From Mycolicibacterium peregrinum (lineage in GTDB: Bacteria > Actinomycetota > Actinomycetes > Mycobacteriales > Mycobacteriaceae), in NCBI RefSeq assembly GCF_001665785.1, contig NZ_LZSO01000017.1, forward strand, positions 186,001-250,000: 64,000 nucleotides of DNA, written 5' to 3'. Every line of letters begins with the position of its first letter. Position 1 is the first letter of the stretch. The notes beneath the pieces were generated by a model that worked only from the letters and a program-made list of their open reading frames with translations, had not been told where the DNA came from and searched no databases. Shown in pieces: positions 56,400 to 64,000 of this stretch. Made by a program: the position numbers and the translations under genes.

Positions 56400-57254
56400 T
56401 TATCGGCTCTGGGTCGCCTTGCTCCACGCCAGCGGATTCAGCTCGCGGTAGGGGTCCTGGGCGCGGAGGGCCAGCAGATCGTCGAGACTCTGCTCCAACG
56501 ATTCCTGGGTGCGCTGCTTGACGGTTTCGACCCATTTCGCGTCCGTGGTCCGGGCCGGCTTCGTGGTGCCGATGGGCACCTCGAAGCGCAGATACATGCG
56601 TTGGGGACGCGGAATCAGGGTGGGGCCGATGCCCCGGACCAGCGGCACGGCCATATCGCGCTGACCGGTCAGCTTCTCGCCGACGGTCTGGCTGAGCCGA
56701 CCGAGCCAGTGGTCGCGGGTCGTGACGCCCACGTACACGTCGTCGCCGCCGACGAGCGCGAACGGGACGATGGGGTAGCCGTGCTCGATCGCGATGCGGG
56801 CGAACCCGGCTCGACCCTCCCAGCGCAACTTGTACTGCTCGCCCTTGAACTTGCCGATTTCGCGGCCGCCGCCGGGAAAGACCATGACGGGCTCGTCGTG
56901 CGCCATCAGCTCGCCGGCGCCCTCGGGGGATCCGACAACGGCTCCGCAGGCCGCCATGACGTCGGAGACCGGGCGGGGCATGTCACCGAATCGACGGTCG
57001 GTCAGCGGTCGCACCCGCATCCCGATCTCGCGGCGCACCACGTACGGGATCAGCAGGGTCTCCGTGCCGAACTGGGTGTGGTTGCCCACCAACAGAAATC
57101 GGCCGTCACGGGGCAGGTTTTCCAGACCGTCGACATAGGGGCGGTAGAGGTTGACCAGCGGGCCGATTCCGTCGGCGATGGTTTCCACCGCCCGCCGCAG
57201 GGTCTGGACATGGCTGGGTTGATTCATGATCTCGTCGATCTTGGTGACGGACAT
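56400..57254 (-). CDS. Lysophospholipid acyltransferase-like protein
   Basis: The 284-residue product resembles the PlsC/DGAT2-like acyltransferases. The catalytic motif is seen as GNHTQFGTET (position of HX4D, with His and Glu), followed by VFPGGGREIGKFKGEQYKL (phosphate-binding region) and PIVPFALVGG. No strong membrane helix is present. It may move acyl chains to glycerophosphate or diacylglycerol. The ATG at 57254 is chosen; divergent from a TetR gene. Confidence 0.84.
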   Translation of the reverse strand: MSVTKIDEIMNQPSHVQTLRRAVETIADGIGPLVNLYRPYVDGLENLPRDGRFLLVGNHTQFGTETLLIPYVVRREIGMRVRPLTDRRFGDMPRPVSDVMAACGAVVGSPEGAGELMAHDEPVMVFPGGGREIGKFKGEQYKLRWEGRAGFARIAIEHGYPIVPFALVGGDDVYVGVTTRDHWLGRLSQTVGEKLTGQRDMAVPLVRGIGPTLIPRPQRMYLRFEVPIGTTKPARTTDAKWVETVKQRTQESLEQSLDDLLALRAQDPYRELNPLAWSKATQSR

Positions 57255-57341
57255 GGGTGACTCCTCGGGGTACGTGCTGGGGCTGGTGCCGGCTGGTCGG
57301 AGTCCCGACATGTTCGGACCTGTTGACCACGATCGTACCGA

Positions 57342-57355
57342 ACGAACTAGTTCGT
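57342..57355. promoter_or_regulatory. 14-bp perfect palindrome between acyltransferase and TetR genes
   Basis: ACGAACTAGTTCGT is a perfect palindrome, 17 nt before the TetR start at 57373 and 87 nt upstream of the acyltransferase start. The site suits an autoregulatory TetR operator; whether the acyltransferase is also controlled is open. Confidence 0.65.
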
Positions 57356-57372
57356 CTGGCTATGATTCACCT

Positions 57373-57942
57373 GTGAGAAGTACGACCGAACTACGCGGTG
57401 AGATCCTCGCGGCGGCGCGCGCCGAATTCGCCGGCTACGGCCTGGCCGGGGCCCGGATCGACCGGATCGCCCGCGCGGCCCACGCCAGCAAGGAACGGCT
57501 CTACGCCCACTTCGGGGACAAGGAAACCTTGTTCCGCGAGGTGTTCGCCGCCGACGGCGCCGAGTTCTTCCGATCGGTGACCCTCCGGCCCGACGTCGTC
57601 CCCGACTTCGTCGGCGACATCTACGACCTGGCGTACCGCCGTCCCGAGCATCTGCGCATGATCCGCTGGGCCCAACTGGAAGGGTTCACCCTCGGCGAAC
57701 TCACGGTCGATGGCCCGCCCCCGCACGCCCAGGCGGTGGCCGCCATCGAGCACGCCCAGGCCGGCGGCCATGTCGACCCGCGCTGGGATCCGGCCGAGCT
57801 GATCGTGCTGTTGTTCGGTATCGGGCTGGCCTGGGCTCACATCCCACATCCGGACGTGATCACCGACGATCCGGCCGTCCTGGCCTCCCGACGTGCCGCC
57901 GCCGTCGAAGCGGCCGCGCGGGTGGTGGCTCACCAGACATAG
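57373..57942 (+). CDS. TetR-family regulator
   Basis: The 189-residue protein has a TetR helix-turn-helix near the N-terminus (ILAAARAEFAGYGLAGARID, then AHASKERLYAHFGDKETLF) and a TetR_C_35-like ligand domain. The GTG at 57373 is used since longer frames read through the palindromic site. It overlaps the end of the convergent methyltransferase-like gene by 13 nt. Confidence 0.9.
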   Translation: MRSTTELRGEILAAARAEFAGYGLAGARIDRIARAAHASKERLYAHFGDKETLFREVFAADGAEFFRSVTLRPDVVPDFVGDIYDLAYRRPEHLRMIRWAQLEGFTLGELTVDGPPPHAQAVAAIEHAQAGGHVDPRWDPAELIVLLFGIGLAWAHIPHPDVITDDPAVLASRRAAAVEAAARVVAHQT

Positions 57943-58604
57943 GGCAGCAGCCGGTAGGGGACCTTCTGGGCGTATTCGTCGTAACCGTCGAGTTCGGCGC
58001 GCAGCAGCTTCTCCTCGTCGATGATGCGCACGCCCAGCACAGCCGCCCCGGGGATGAGGAGAAGCAGGGCCCAGTACGAGCCCAGAGCCAGCGGCAACCC
58101 GATCACCATGATCACGTTGCCGAAGTACATCGGATGCCGGACGAACCCGTACAGACCGGTCGTCACCACGGTCTGACCTGCTTCCACCTTGACGTTGGCG
58201 GCCGCATAGCTGTTCTGGACCACCACGAGCATGGCGATGCCAAGTCCGGTCGCCACCAGCACATTTCCGAGCACCGACACGGCCGCGGGTACGGCTGACC
58301 ATCCGAAGCGGTAATCCACCACACTGGCCACGATCGTGACCGCGATCAACGAGAACGCCACCGCGCTCGCGAATTTCTGCGCCGGCCGGGTCTCGTGTGT
58401 CGGCCCGGCCTCCATTCGGCGCCGGAGCGCCGCCGGATCGTGCACCGCGAGGTAGATGCTCGGCAGCAGCGAGGCGACGGCGAACACCGCGATGAACACC
58501 CAGCCCCGCCAGTAGTCGAACGTGCCGGCAGGCCCGAACACGAGGATGACGAATACTGCGAAGCCGACGACGGAGGCCACGGTTGCCTGGAGACCGACCT
58601 TCAT
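57930..58604 (-). CDS. Isoprenylcysteine methyltransferase-like membrane protein (copy A)
   Basis: The 224-residue product has five hydrophobic helices and the phospholipid/isoprenylcysteine methyltransferase region (VTTGLYGFVRHPMYFGNVIM, where the RHPMYFG motif binds SAM) and a final EKLLRAELDGYDEYAQKVPY. The methyl acceptor is unknown. It is next to a second gene of the same length and pattern. Rv1216c of M. tuberculosis is the single relative in this place. Confidence 0.88.
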   Translation of the reverse strand: MKVGLQATVASVVGFAVFVILVFGPAGTFDYWRGWVFIAVFAVASLLPSIYLAVHDPAALRRRMEAGPTHETRPAQKFASAVAFSLIAVTIVASVVDYRFGWSAVPAAVSVLGNVLVATGLGIAMLVVVQNSYAAANVKVEAGQTVVTTGLYGFVRHPMYFGNVIMVIGLPLALGSYWALLLLIPGAAVLGVRIIDEEKLLRAELDGYDEYAQKVPYRLLPYVW

Positions 58605-58614
58605 GTCGCACTCC

Positions 58615-59289
58615 TCACCAGACGTAGGGCAACAACCGGTAGCGCACCTTCTGGGCGTATTCGTCGTAGCCGTCGAGTTCGGCGCGCAGCATCTTCTCCT
58701 CGTCGGCGATCCGTACTCCGAAAACCGGTATCGAGACGATGGACACGAGCAACGCCCAGTAGGACCCCAGCGCCAGCGGGGTGCCGAACATCATCAACAC
58801 CGCGCCGAAGTACATCGGGTGACGGACCAGTCCGTAGAGACCCGTAGAGACAAGCTGTTGTTCGTCCTCCACCTGGATGCTGGCGCCGGCGAAGCTGTTC
58901 TGGAAGACCACTGTCTGCGCCAGGACGAGGCCGACCGCGACCAGGGCGTTGCCGAGGACGACCACCGCGGTCGGCACGCTGGACCAGCCGAACCGGTGGT
59001 CGAGGGCGCTGAGGACGAACGCTGCGACGGCCGAGCCCGTGACGGCCCAGATGACGATCTTCTGCACGATCCTGGTCTCCGCTGTCGGCCCGCCGTGTAG
59101 GCGCCGCTGCAGGGCCGCGGGGTCCTTGACCGCGAGGTACATGCTCGGTACCACGGTGGTGGCCATGAACAGGGCGATGAAAACCCAGGCCTGCCAATAG
59201 TGGAACGTGCCGGCCGGCCAGAACAGCGTCGCGGCGAAGAATGCCAGACCGAGCACTCCCGATGCGATTGCCTGAAGCACGAGTTTCAT
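58615..59289 (-). CDS. Isoprenylcysteine methyltransferase-like membrane protein (copy B)
   Basis: This 224-residue protein shares the layout and long identical runs with copy A (PAGTFxYWxxWVFIA; VSTGLYGLVRHPMYFGAVLM; YRLLPYVW at the end). The ATG at 59289 gives an N-terminus matching copy A; the upstream frame adds eleven residues. A 10-nt gap separates the copies. The exporter genes follow upstream on the same strand with a 19-nt gap, so all could be one long transcript with the regulator. Confidence 0.88.
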   Translation of the reverse strand: MKLVLQAIASGVLGLAFFAATLFWPAGTFHYWQAWVFIALFMATTVVPSMYLAVKDPAALQRRLHGGPTAETRIVQKIVIWAVTGSAVAAFVLSALDHRFGWSSVPTAVVVLGNALVAVGLVLAQTVVFQNSFAGASIQVEDEQQLVSTGLYGLVRHPMYFGAVLMMFGTPLALGSYWALLVSIVSIPVFGVRIADEEKMLRAELDGYDEYAQKVRYRLLPYVW

Positions 59290-59308
59290 CAGTTGTCTCC
59301 TATCGGGT

Positions 59309-60928
59309 TCACACCGCGTCACGGTTGCGATAGATCCAGCCCGCGACGGCCGCCAAAGCCGTTGCGGCGATGAGCATCACTGCCAGTGCCATGGCGGGGA
59401 ACTGGCTCGGCACGGTGGTCTGCCCCACCGGGGACAGCTCGATCAGCCATCGCGGCAGCCGCAGCAGCGCCCCGAGATACAGCGCGGTGATCACGAACGT
59501 GACTGCCAGCCAGGCGATCCAGGGCGCGCGCAATGCCACGGCCAGCGCCGCGATCGAGGCCACCACGGCCAGCGCGGGCAGAAAGGCCAGCGCGGCCAGG
59601 GTGAGGCGGATGATCGTGCCCGGCTCGCCCAGCGTCAGTCCGGCGCCCAGGCCGTTGCCCAGGCCGGCGCAGAACATCAGGATCGCCGCCCCCGCCAGTG
59701 CACACCACACCGCACCCAGCAGCCACCGCCACCGCGACACCGAACCGGCCAGCACCGGCTCGCCCAGCCCGTTCTGCTCGTCGGCGTACACCCGCAGCAC
59801 CGCCGAGGCGACGTACGCGCTGGCCGCCGCGGCCAGGAACTGGGTCATGGTGGTGTAGATGCCGTCGTTGCCCGTCGTGGACAGCAACCGGGCGATCAAC
59901 TCGTTGGTCTTGGCGGCATCGAGCAGCGCCTTGGTCATCGAGCCGAACACCAGCCCGGCGACGAACAGTCCCACGGCCCAACCGATCGTCTGGCCCCGTT
60001 GCAGCGTGAGGTGCAGTCGCAGCGGGCCGGTGATCGTGGGCGCGTCGGGCTTCTCTCCCGTCGATGCGATGGTGCCCGCGTCGTATTGACGACGACTCTC
60101 CAACACCGCGGCCAAGGTCATCAGCCCGACGGCCAGGATGACCAACAGCCCGAACGGCCACCAGCGCAGATCGGTGAACGGACGCATCTGCTGTGCCCAC
60201 GCGATGGGGGAGAACCAGCTCAGGGCGCTGCCGGAATTGTTGATGACGTCCCCGGCCCCGCGTACCAGCGCGGCCACCGCGAGCGTCCCCATCGCTGCGC
60301 CCGACGCGGTGCGGGCCTGGCGCCAGAGTTGGGCGGTCACGGCGGCGACCGCGCCGAACACCATGGCTACCCCGGTGATGCCCAGACACATGGCGGCGGT
60401 GTCGACCACCGCGAAACCGGTGGATGCCATCGCCAGGGTCATGGTGAGTGCCAGCACGGCGTTGAGCCCACCGACCAGGATCAGTGCGGCCGCGGTCCGG
60501 GCGTACCGACCAACCACCGAGGAGAGCACCAGTTCGGCGCTGCCGTTCTCCTCCTCGGCCCGGGTGTGGCGAATCACGGTGAGAATGGCCAGGATCGAGG
60601 TCGCGATGGTCAATGTGAGAGTCAGCTCGTTGGCCATCATCACGCCGAGGTCGGTCTCGTTGACGCCGAACATCGGGCCGCCCAGCATCGTCCCGGCAGG
60701 TGTTTTGAGCAGGTTGACCCGGGCCAGCCTCTGCTCCTCGCCGGGGTAGGCCAACCGAATAGCGTTGGGCGCGTACACCATCATCAGGGTCAGCGCGCCG
60801 GCCCACACGCTGAGCCGTACCCGGTCCCGGCGTAGCGCCAGCCGCAACAGTGTCGCGGTACCGGTGAACGGCGATGTGGTACTGCGGACCGGACCGGTGG
60901 GCCTGACCGGAGCGCTCGCGGTGGTCAC
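59309..60928 (-). CDS. ABC exporter permease (Rv1217c-like)
   Basis: The 539-residue protein has about twelve membrane helices arranged as two halves. It is the permease of a drug-efflux-type ABC system; in M. tuberculosis Rv1217c-Rv1218c has been linked to multidrug export. Sequence features are [22 protein letters not shown] and [21 protein letters not shown], typical of ABC-2-like permeases. It overlaps the ATPase gene by 4 nt (ATGA). Confidence 0.93.
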   Translation of the reverse strand: MTTASAPVRPTGPVRSTTSPFTGTATLLRLALRRDRVRLSVWAGALTLMMVYAPNAIRLAYPGEEQRLARVNLLKTPAGTMLGGPMFGVNETDLGVMMANELTLTLTIATSILAILTVIRHTRAEEENGSAELVLSSVVGRYARTAAALILVGGLNAVLALTMTLAMASTGFAVVDTAAMCLGITGVAMVFGAVAAVTAQLWRQARTASGAAMGTLAVAALVRGAGDVINNSGSALSWFSPIAWAQQMRPFTDLRWWPFGLLVILAVGLMTLAAVLESRRQYDAGTIASTGEKPDAPTITGPLRLHLTLQRGQTIGWAVGLFVAGLVFGSMTKALLDAAKTNELIARLLSTTGNDGIYTTMTQFLAAAASAYVASAVLRVYADEQNGLGEPVLAGSVSRWRWLLGAVWCALAGAAILMFCAGLGNGLGAGLTLGEPGTIIRLTLAALAFLPALAVVASIAALAVALRAPWIAWLAVTFVITALYLGALLRLPRWLIELSPVGQTTVPSQFPAMALAVMLIAATALAAVAGWIYRNRDAV

Positions 60929-61818
60929 CGGCTCGCCTCCTGGTACTCGCGCAGGAACATGTCCTCCAGGGATGCCGGTGCGACGGTGAGATCTTCGATT
61001 CCGAGGTCGGCCAGGTGCTCCAGGACGAACTCCAGTTCGGCCCGGTTCACCGAGAAGCTCACTGTGCCATCGCGGCTCGTGAAGTCATGCACGTACGGGG
61101 TGTTCTGCAGTGCGCGGCCATCGGAGCGGGTGCGCGCCGTGACCTTGGTGCGCATCAGGTGCCGCAGTTCGGCGAGGGAGCCGGAACGCACCGTGCGCCC
61201 GGACCGGATGATCGTCACGTTGTCGCAGAGCTTTTCCACTTCGGCCAGGATGTGGCTGGACAGCAGGACCGCGGCGCCCTGGCCGGCGACCTCGGCCACA
61301 CATTGCTGAAATGCCCTTTCCATCAACGGGTCCAGTCCTGATGTCGGCTCGTCGAGAATGTAGAGCTCGGAATGGCAGCTGAACGCCGCGACGATGGCGA
61401 CCTTCTGCCGGTTGCCCTTGGAGTAGGTGCGGGCCTTCTTGTGCGGGTCCAGCTCGAACCGTTCGATCAGGTCGTCGCGGCGCCGGGTGTCCACGCCGTT
61501 GCCGCGCAGCCGGCACAGGAAGTCGATGGCCTGCATGCCGGTCAGGTTGGGCCACAACGTGACATCGCCGGGGACGTAGGCGATTCGGCGGTGTAGGGCG
61601 ACCGCGTCGCGCCATGGGTCGCCGCCGAGCAGTCGCACGGAACCCCCGTCGGCGCGCAGCAGACCGAGCAGCACCCTGATCGTGGTGGACTTGCCCGCGC
61701 CGTTGGGCCCGAGGAAGCCGGTGACGTCGCCGGGGGAGACCGTCAGGTTCAGTCCATCGAGGGCCTTGGTGTGCCCGAAAGACTTTGACAATCCGCGGAT
61801 TTCGACGGAGTTGTTCAC
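60925..61818 (-). CDS. ABC exporter ATPase (Rv1218c-like)
   Basis: The 297-residue subunit has Walker [13 protein letters not shown]-loop region, signature YSKGNRQKV, and Walker [14 protein letters not shown]. The last ~70 residues form the accessory domain typical of drug-export ATPases. It powers the permease downstream. Both ends overlap neighbours by 4 nt, giving coupled translation from the regulator to the permease. Confidence 0.95.
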   Translation of the reverse strand: MNNSVEIRGLSKSFGHTKALDGLNLTVSPGDVTGFLGPNGAGKSTTIRVLLGLLRADGGSVRLLGGDPWRDAVALHRRIAYVPGDVTLWPNLTGMQAIDFLCRLRGNGVDTRRRDDLIERFELDPHKKARTYSKGNRQKVAIVAAFSCHSELYILDEPTSGLDPLMERAFQQCVAEVAGQGAAVLLSSHILAEVEKLCDNVTIIRSGRTVRSGSLAELRHLMRTKVTARTRSDGRALQNTPYVHDFTSRDGTVSFSVNRAELEFVLEHLADLGIEDLTVAPASLEDMFLREYQEASR

Positions 61819-62492
61819 GCTGGCTCCTTGGTGTCGGTCTTGGTTTCGGACTCTGAGCTGAACGGGATGCCTTGTTCGCGTTGGTGCAGGAACGCCTCGT
61901 ACATGGTCGAGTCGGTCATCAGGCCCTCGGTGTAGAGCTCAAGGGCGGGCAGCATCATGTCTTCGCCGTAGTCGCGCAGCACCCGGCGCAGATCCGTTGG
62001 GTCGTCATGCATCTGGAGGTACAGCAGAAACCCGCCGCCACTGCAGATCGCCATGAACCGCGCCCGGGCCCGCGGGTCGCGGCTGGGTTTGAGCACTCCG
62101 GTGCGCACGCCCTCTTCCAGGTATTCCTCGGCGTTGGCAACCATGGTGCGCCAGAACGTAGTCGCCAGGTCACTGCCGGACTGCATGCTGCGGACCAGGT
62201 AGGCCATCAGCGGCGCATAGGACTCGATCTCGGACATCTGGGCCAGCCAGGTCGCGGGGTCGCTGCTCTGCAGGGATTCGGTCTTGGCCTCGCGCACCAC
62301 CTCTGCCACGTAGGCGTCGCACGCCTTGCGTAGCCCTTCCTTGGAGCCGAAGTGGTGGATCACCAGGGCGGCGCTGACGCCGGCGGCCTCGGCGATGGTG
62401 CGCAGCCCCACGCTGAATCCGCGCTGCCCGTACTGCTCGATCGCGGCGTCACGGATCCGGGCCATCGCTGTTCGATCATCGACTGAACGCAT
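61815..62492 (-). CDS. raaS: TetR-family regulator RaaS (Rv1219c-like)
   Basis: RaaS represses its own gene and the ABC exporter downstream; in M. tuberculosis it helps non-growing cells survive antibiotics. From the ATG at 62492 the product is 225 residues, beginning [20 protein letters not shown], close to Rv1219c. The helix-turn-helix is [21 protein letters not shown] start six codons earlier (62510) is open, but both ATGs sit in the palindromic operator. The stop overlaps the ATPase start. Confidence 0.93.
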   Translation of the reverse strand: MRSVDDRTAMARIRDAAIEQYGQRGFSVGLRTIAEAAGVSAALVIHHFGSKEGLRKACDAYVAEVVREAKTESLQSSDPATWLAQMSEIESYAPLMAYLVRSMQSGSDLATTFWRTMVANAEEYLEEGVRTGVLKPSRDPRARARFMAICSGGGFLLYLQMHDDPTDLRRVLRDYGEDMMLPALELYTEGLMTDSTMYEAFLHQREQGIPFSSESETKTDTKEPA

Positions 62493-62517
62493 GTTTAATA
62501 CGCTAAACATGCGTTCA
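62484..62517. promoter_or_regulatory. RaaS operator, 14-bp perfect inverted repeat
   Basis: TGAACGCATGTTTA (62484-62497) and TAAACATGCGTTCA (62504-62517) are perfect inverted repeats around a 6-nt spacer. The raaS start codon at 62490-62492 is inside the left arm, so repression may block both transcription and translation initiation. Confidence 0.85.
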
Positions 62518-62563
62518 GTTCGCGGTCAAGGGGATGCCGCGTCAGGAATCTGTAAAGAAAAAT

Positions 62564-62596
62564 CCGGCCTCACCCCAAAGCGAGGGGTGAGGCCGG
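62564..62596 (-). terminator. Intrinsic terminator of the O-methyltransferase gene
   Basis: CCGGCCTCACCCC (62564-62576) and GGGGTGAGGCCGG (62584-62596) pair perfectly across a 7-nt loop, 17 nt after the minus-strand stop. On the minus strand the stem is followed by ATTTTTCTTT, a good U-tract and rare in this GC-rich genome. Confidence 0.9.
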
Positions 62597-62613
62597 GAGG
62601 GAAGCGAGGCAAG

Positions 62614-63258
62614 TCAGTCTCGAGCGGCGGCCAGGAGGCCGTCGCCCAACGGGATCAGCACCGGGGTGAGTCGTTCGTCCTCGGCGATCAGCCGGGCCGC
62701 TTCGCGCACGGCGCTGACCTCGGCATCATTGGCCGAGGCGTCGCCGGCCCGGCCGCCGAGCGCGGCCCGGTGCAGCACGATCGCGCCGCCGGAACGTAGG
62801 AGGCGCACCCCCTCGGTCACGAACTGCGGCTGGTCGATCGGCTCGGCATCGATGAACACCAGGTCGTAGGACTCGTCGGCCAGGCGGGTCAGCACCTCCT
62901 GGGCGCGCCCGCTGATCAGGCGGGTCCGCCCGGGGCCGACACCGGCCTCGTGGAACCCCTGCTTGGCGATGCGCTGATGCTCGGGTTCGACGTCGATCGT
63001 GGTCAGCACGCCGTCGTCGCTCATGCCGGACAACAGCCACAACCCGCTGACGCCGGCGCCGGTGCCGACTTCGACGACCGCCTTGCCCCCGGTGAGCCGC
63101 GCGAGCACGCTCAGCAGGGCTCCCACCGCCGGGGTTACGGCGCCTGCGCCGAGTTCTTCGGCCCGCTCACGCGCAGCCGCGACGATCTCGTCTTCGGAGA
63201 TCGACCGTTCGGCATGCGTGACGATCGCCTCGGCGTGACCGGGGTTGGAGCTGACCAT
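62614..63258 (-). CDS. SAM-dependent O-methyltransferase (Rv1220c-like)
   Basis: The 214-residue enzyme has the catechol-O-methyltransferase-type fold: [19 protein letters not shown] (SAM site), ITxDVEPEHQ-like [13 protein letters not shown], and [25 protein letters not shown]. Metal-ligand Asp residues of the family are recognisable. The acceptor is unknown. The ATG at 63258 ([17 protein letters not shown]) is chosen. It is divergent from sigE, the same layout as Rv1220c-Rv1221. Confidence 0.92.
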   Translation of the reverse strand: MVSSNPGHAEAIVTHAERSISEDEIVAAARERAEELGAGAVTPAVGALLSVLARLTGGKAVVEVGTGAGVSGLWLLSGMSDDGVLTTIDVEPEHQRIAKQGFHEAGVGPGRTRLISGRAQEVLTRLADESYDLVFIDAEPIDQPQFVTEGVRLLRSGGAIVLHRAALGGRAGDASANDAEVSAVREAARLIAEDERLTPVLIPLGDGLLAAARD

Positions 63259-63371
63259 GCCCGCAGCGTAGGCCAGACCCCGGGGGCGCCGTCGCGACAC
63301 GCCCGTGCGTGGCGGTTATCACCGACGGATATTCGCTGGTTCGGGCAGGTGACCGGACGTATCGTCGGCAT

Positions 63372-63388
63372 TCTCAGGGAAAGTTCAG
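63372..63388 (+). promoter_or_regulatory. Possible MprA-type direct repeat upstream of sigE
   Basis: TCTCAG at 63372 and GTTCAG at 63383 are near-repeats 11 nt apart, about 50 nt before the sigE start. In M. tuberculosis MprA binds loosely conserved direct repeats containing TCTCAG-like sequence upstream of sigE, so this is a candidate site, not proven. Confidence 0.35.
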
Positions 63389-63432
63389 ATTGCTCATATA
63401 TCCGCCACACCGGGATCAGGAACGGTATCCGC

Positions 63433-64000
63433 ATGGAACACGGCGCCCGCTGGCGCACTGCCCAGCACAGCCAGGACAGCAATCGGAATAACGAAGTGAT
63501 CAGTCGTGTTGAGCTGAGTGAAATCTGTGATCAGGAGGATCCGACGAGCACCACCGCTGTTACCTCGAACCCCGCCACCCAACACGCCCCGGTGTCAATG
63601 GCACATCTGGAGCAGTTCACCGCGGGCGAGTGGGTCGAGCCGTCCGATGAATTGACCGGTACCGCGGTTTTCGACGCCACCGGCGACCAGGCCGCCATGC
63701 CGTCATGGGACGAGCTGGTGCGTCAACACGCGGACCGGGTGTACCGACTGGCCTACCGGCTCTCGGGTAACCAGCACGATGCCGAGGACCTGACCCAGGA
63801 AACCTTCATCCGGGTGTTCCGCTCGGTGCAGAACTACCAGCCGGGAACCTTCGAGGGGTGGTTGCACCGCATCACCACCAACCTGTTCCTGGACATGGTC
63901 CGTCGCCGTGGCCGCATCCGGATGGAAGCGCTGCCCGAGGACTACGACCGGGTGCCCGCCGACGACCCGAACCCCGAGCAGATCTACCACGACTCGCGGC
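63433..64000 (+). CDS. sigE: ECF sigma factor SigE (5' part, cut by window end)
   Basis: SigE directs the cell-envelope stress response of mycobacteria. The visible 189 codons include the variable N-terminus, then [20 protein letters not shown] and the region 2 core [19 protein letters not shown] and [20 protein letters not shown], nearly identical to M. tuberculosis SigE. The ATG at 63433 has AGGAAC upstream. In-frame GTG (63496) and ATG (63598, MAHLEQF, matching the internal MSHPQQ start of the tuberculosis protein) are alternative starts known as a feature of SigE. Region 4 lies beyond the window. Confidence 0.95.
   Translation, partial: MEHGARWRTAQHSQDSNRNNEVISRVELSEICDQEDPTSTTAVTSNPATQHAPVSMAHLEQFTAGEWVEPSDELTGTAVFDATGDQAAMPSWDELVRQHADRVYRLAYRLSGNQHDAEDLTQETFIRVFRSVQNYQPGTFEGWLHRITTNLFLDMVRRRGRIRMEALPEDYDRVPADDPNPEQIYHDSR

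Overview
The window is chromosomal DNA of a high-GC actinobacterium of the family Mycobacteriaceae, most likely a fast-growing Mycolicibacterium. From memory of the M. tuberculosis map, gene order follows the Rv1164 (narI) to Rv1221 (sigE) block: narI, typA, lpqW, mshB, fbiC, fadH, fdxC, dapC, pruC/pruA/pruB, fadD36, dapD/dapE, Rv1203c/Rv1204c, Rv1205, fadD6, folP2, gpgS, Rv1209, tagA, Rv1211, glgA/glgC, the Rv1217c-Rv1219c exporter, Rv1220c and sigE. The PE/PPE/Esx genes that break up this block in M. tuberculosis are absent. I saw no rRNA, tRNA, insertion sequence, prophage or CRISPR array.

Region 1-17000 holds the end of a nitrate reductase operon (narI), a wax-ester synthase/DGAT-like acyltransferase with a flavin split-barrel partner, typA, lpqW, a ClC chloride transporter and mshB. 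Between them lie four minus-strand genes for exported proteins with alanine-rich bodies and lysine/serine/aspartate-rich tails (GjpA-like). Some occupy the places held by PE/PPE genes in M. tuberculosis.

Region 17000-30500 holds fbiC (F420 biosynthesis), a YceI protein, and a compact module: a stand-alone ctaD diverging from a 72-residue truncated ferredoxin whose last codons overlap a cysteine-rich winged-helix regulator. A strong inverted repeat lies between ctaD and the ferredoxin. After that come fadH, the 7Fe ferredoxin fdxC with dapC, and a carotenoid oxygenase in line with a two-component system.

Region 30500-47500 holds proline catabolism (pruC, pruA, pruB), an isopenicillin-N-synthase-like oxygenase, a DUF309-NUDIX fusion, fadD36, lysine/DAP genes (dapD, dapE), an ABC-F protein with a WhiB7-like promoter and a small leader ORF, and a minus-strand set of TetR, STAS protein, large P-loop ATPase and a type VII-like substrate.

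Region 47500-64000 holds the polysaccharide genes (folP2-gpgS for methylglucose lipopolysaccharide; glgA and glgC for alpha-glucan), tagA, the 55-residue DUF3117 protein, an acyltransferase, duplicated isoprenylcysteine-methyltransferase-like membrane proteins, the RaaS-type regulator with its ABC exporter and a 14-bp palindrome, an O-methyltransferase, and the first part of sigE, which runs off the right edge.

Convergent gene pairs are often separated by strong hairpins. Two of these hairpins belong to one repeat family.
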